Assembly: GCA_003221375.1 (NCBI GenBank)
Contig: QHRI01000102.1
Coordinates: 1-6,026 of the forward strand
Length of the DNA: 6,026 nt
Reading direction: 5' to 3'
From: Verrucomicrobiota bacterium
GTDB lineage: Bacteria > Verrucomicrobiota > Verrucomicrobiia > Chthoniobacterales > UBA10450
Every line of letters starts with the position of its first letter. Position 1 is the first letter of the stretch. Made by a program: the position numbers and the translations under genes. Below the pieces are notes generated by a model. It was not told where the DNA came from. It saw only the letters and a list, made by a program, of their open reading frames with translations, and did no database searches. Shown here one piece after another: positions 5,643 to 6,026 of this stretch.

Positions 5643-6026
5643 AAAATACAAGATACCTCTTATTCTTCGCTCTCAGTTGGGGCACATCTTTCTGCGCATC
5701 GCTAGGGGCAGAGGAGATCAAATATCCATCACCCGATGGGCGCTTCGCTTTTCGGACCAGCGAGGGCTTAAAGATCGATTTGATCAAGACTTCGGGCCAA
5801 ATCCTGGTCGATCTGGGTAAGCTGTATGTTGAGCCCGACACCTCGAGTAAAGAAGAAACGATCCTGGTATGGTCGGCTGATTCAAAGTGGGCAGCATACG
5901 CCACGCATGGGCCAGGATACCGCTCAGGAGGTACGACGGTTTATTATTGGAACGGTGTGGCTTTCGAGGAGGTGCCGTTGCCTGCTAACCTGCCCGAACC
6001 GAAGATCGACTCTAGCAAGGTAAAAC
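5639..6026 (+). CDS. Secreted PD40-like family protein, N-terminal part (runs off window)
   Basis: From ATG 5639 the frame is open to the window end, giving 129 codons. The signal peptide has hydrophobic residues 6-22 and a likely cut after residue 24 (SLGA/EE). Then come YPSPDGRFAFR (29-39), LIKTSGQILVDLG, ILVWSADSKWAAY (about 76-88) and TTVYYWNGVAFEEVPLP. SPDGRF and WSADSKW are PD40-type blade motifs. This is the undisturbed counterpart of the broken gene at 1292-2282, whose VFFRNGSAFHEIKLPEL lines up with VYYWNGVAFEEVPLPAN. The start overlaps the stop of fragment copy B by ATGA and has no nearby Shine-Dalgarno. The product is probably periplasmic or secreted, with unknown function. Whether the gene is intact beyond the edge cannot be seen. 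Confidence 0.85.
   Translation, partial: MKNTRYLLFFALSWGTSFCASLGAEEIKYPSPDGRFAFRTSEGLKIDLIKTSGQILVDLGKLYVEPDTSSKEETILVWSADSKWAAYATHGPGYRSGGTTVYYWNGVAFEEVPLPANLPEPKIDSSKVK

Overview
This window looks like accessory DNA from a moderate-GC Gram-negative bacterium. The style of the genes (secreted PD40-like proteins with SPDGK and WxxDSK motifs, many paralogues, degenerate copies) reminds me of soil Verrucomicrobia such as Chthoniobacterales. That is an impression from family style and is not proven by anything here. Every gene I can support is on the + strand. No rRNA, tRNA, transposase, CRISPR array or convincing terminator was seen.

Layout. (1) 3-1295: the 3' part of a long TPR protein whose start lies before the window. 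It is built from about eleven 34-residue repeats, visible in the DNA as a 102-base period. (2) 1292-2282: a secreted PD40-like protein coupled to the TPR gene by an ATGA overlap and a good Shine-Dalgarno sequence. It is broken by an internal deletion and frame change near 1500-1545. (3) 2283-2533: a headless C-terminal gene fragment. (4) 2530-2571: a 13-codon ORF bridging the fragment and the next gene. (5) 2568-3314: an intact secreted protein of the same PD40-like family. (6) 3311-4782: a seven-repeat NHL-like beta-propeller fused to that same family domain, split by an apparent one-base deletion near 3606. (7) 4779-5273: a small exported DUF3828-like protein. (8) 5274-5504: a stretch with no recognisable gene. 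(9) 5505-5642: a second copy of the C-terminal fragment in (3). (10) 5639-6026: the start of another secreted PD40-like protein, cut by the window edge.

The main theme is expansion and decay of one family. Four genes share a signal peptide, an SPDGK-like motif and (in three of them) a W[AS]xDSK motif. Two copies of a 46-codon fragment each sit just before a start codon at an ATGA junction, which suggests that gene-plus-fragment modules were duplicated. Six of the gene or fragment boundaries use the same 4-base ATGA overlap, so the block is probably transcribed and translated as one unit. All the products that keep an N-terminus in the window after the TPR gene carry export signals, so the shared site of action is probably the periplasm, cell surface or outside. 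No enzymatic function can be assigned. I do not see a recognisable defence, toxin or biosynthetic system.
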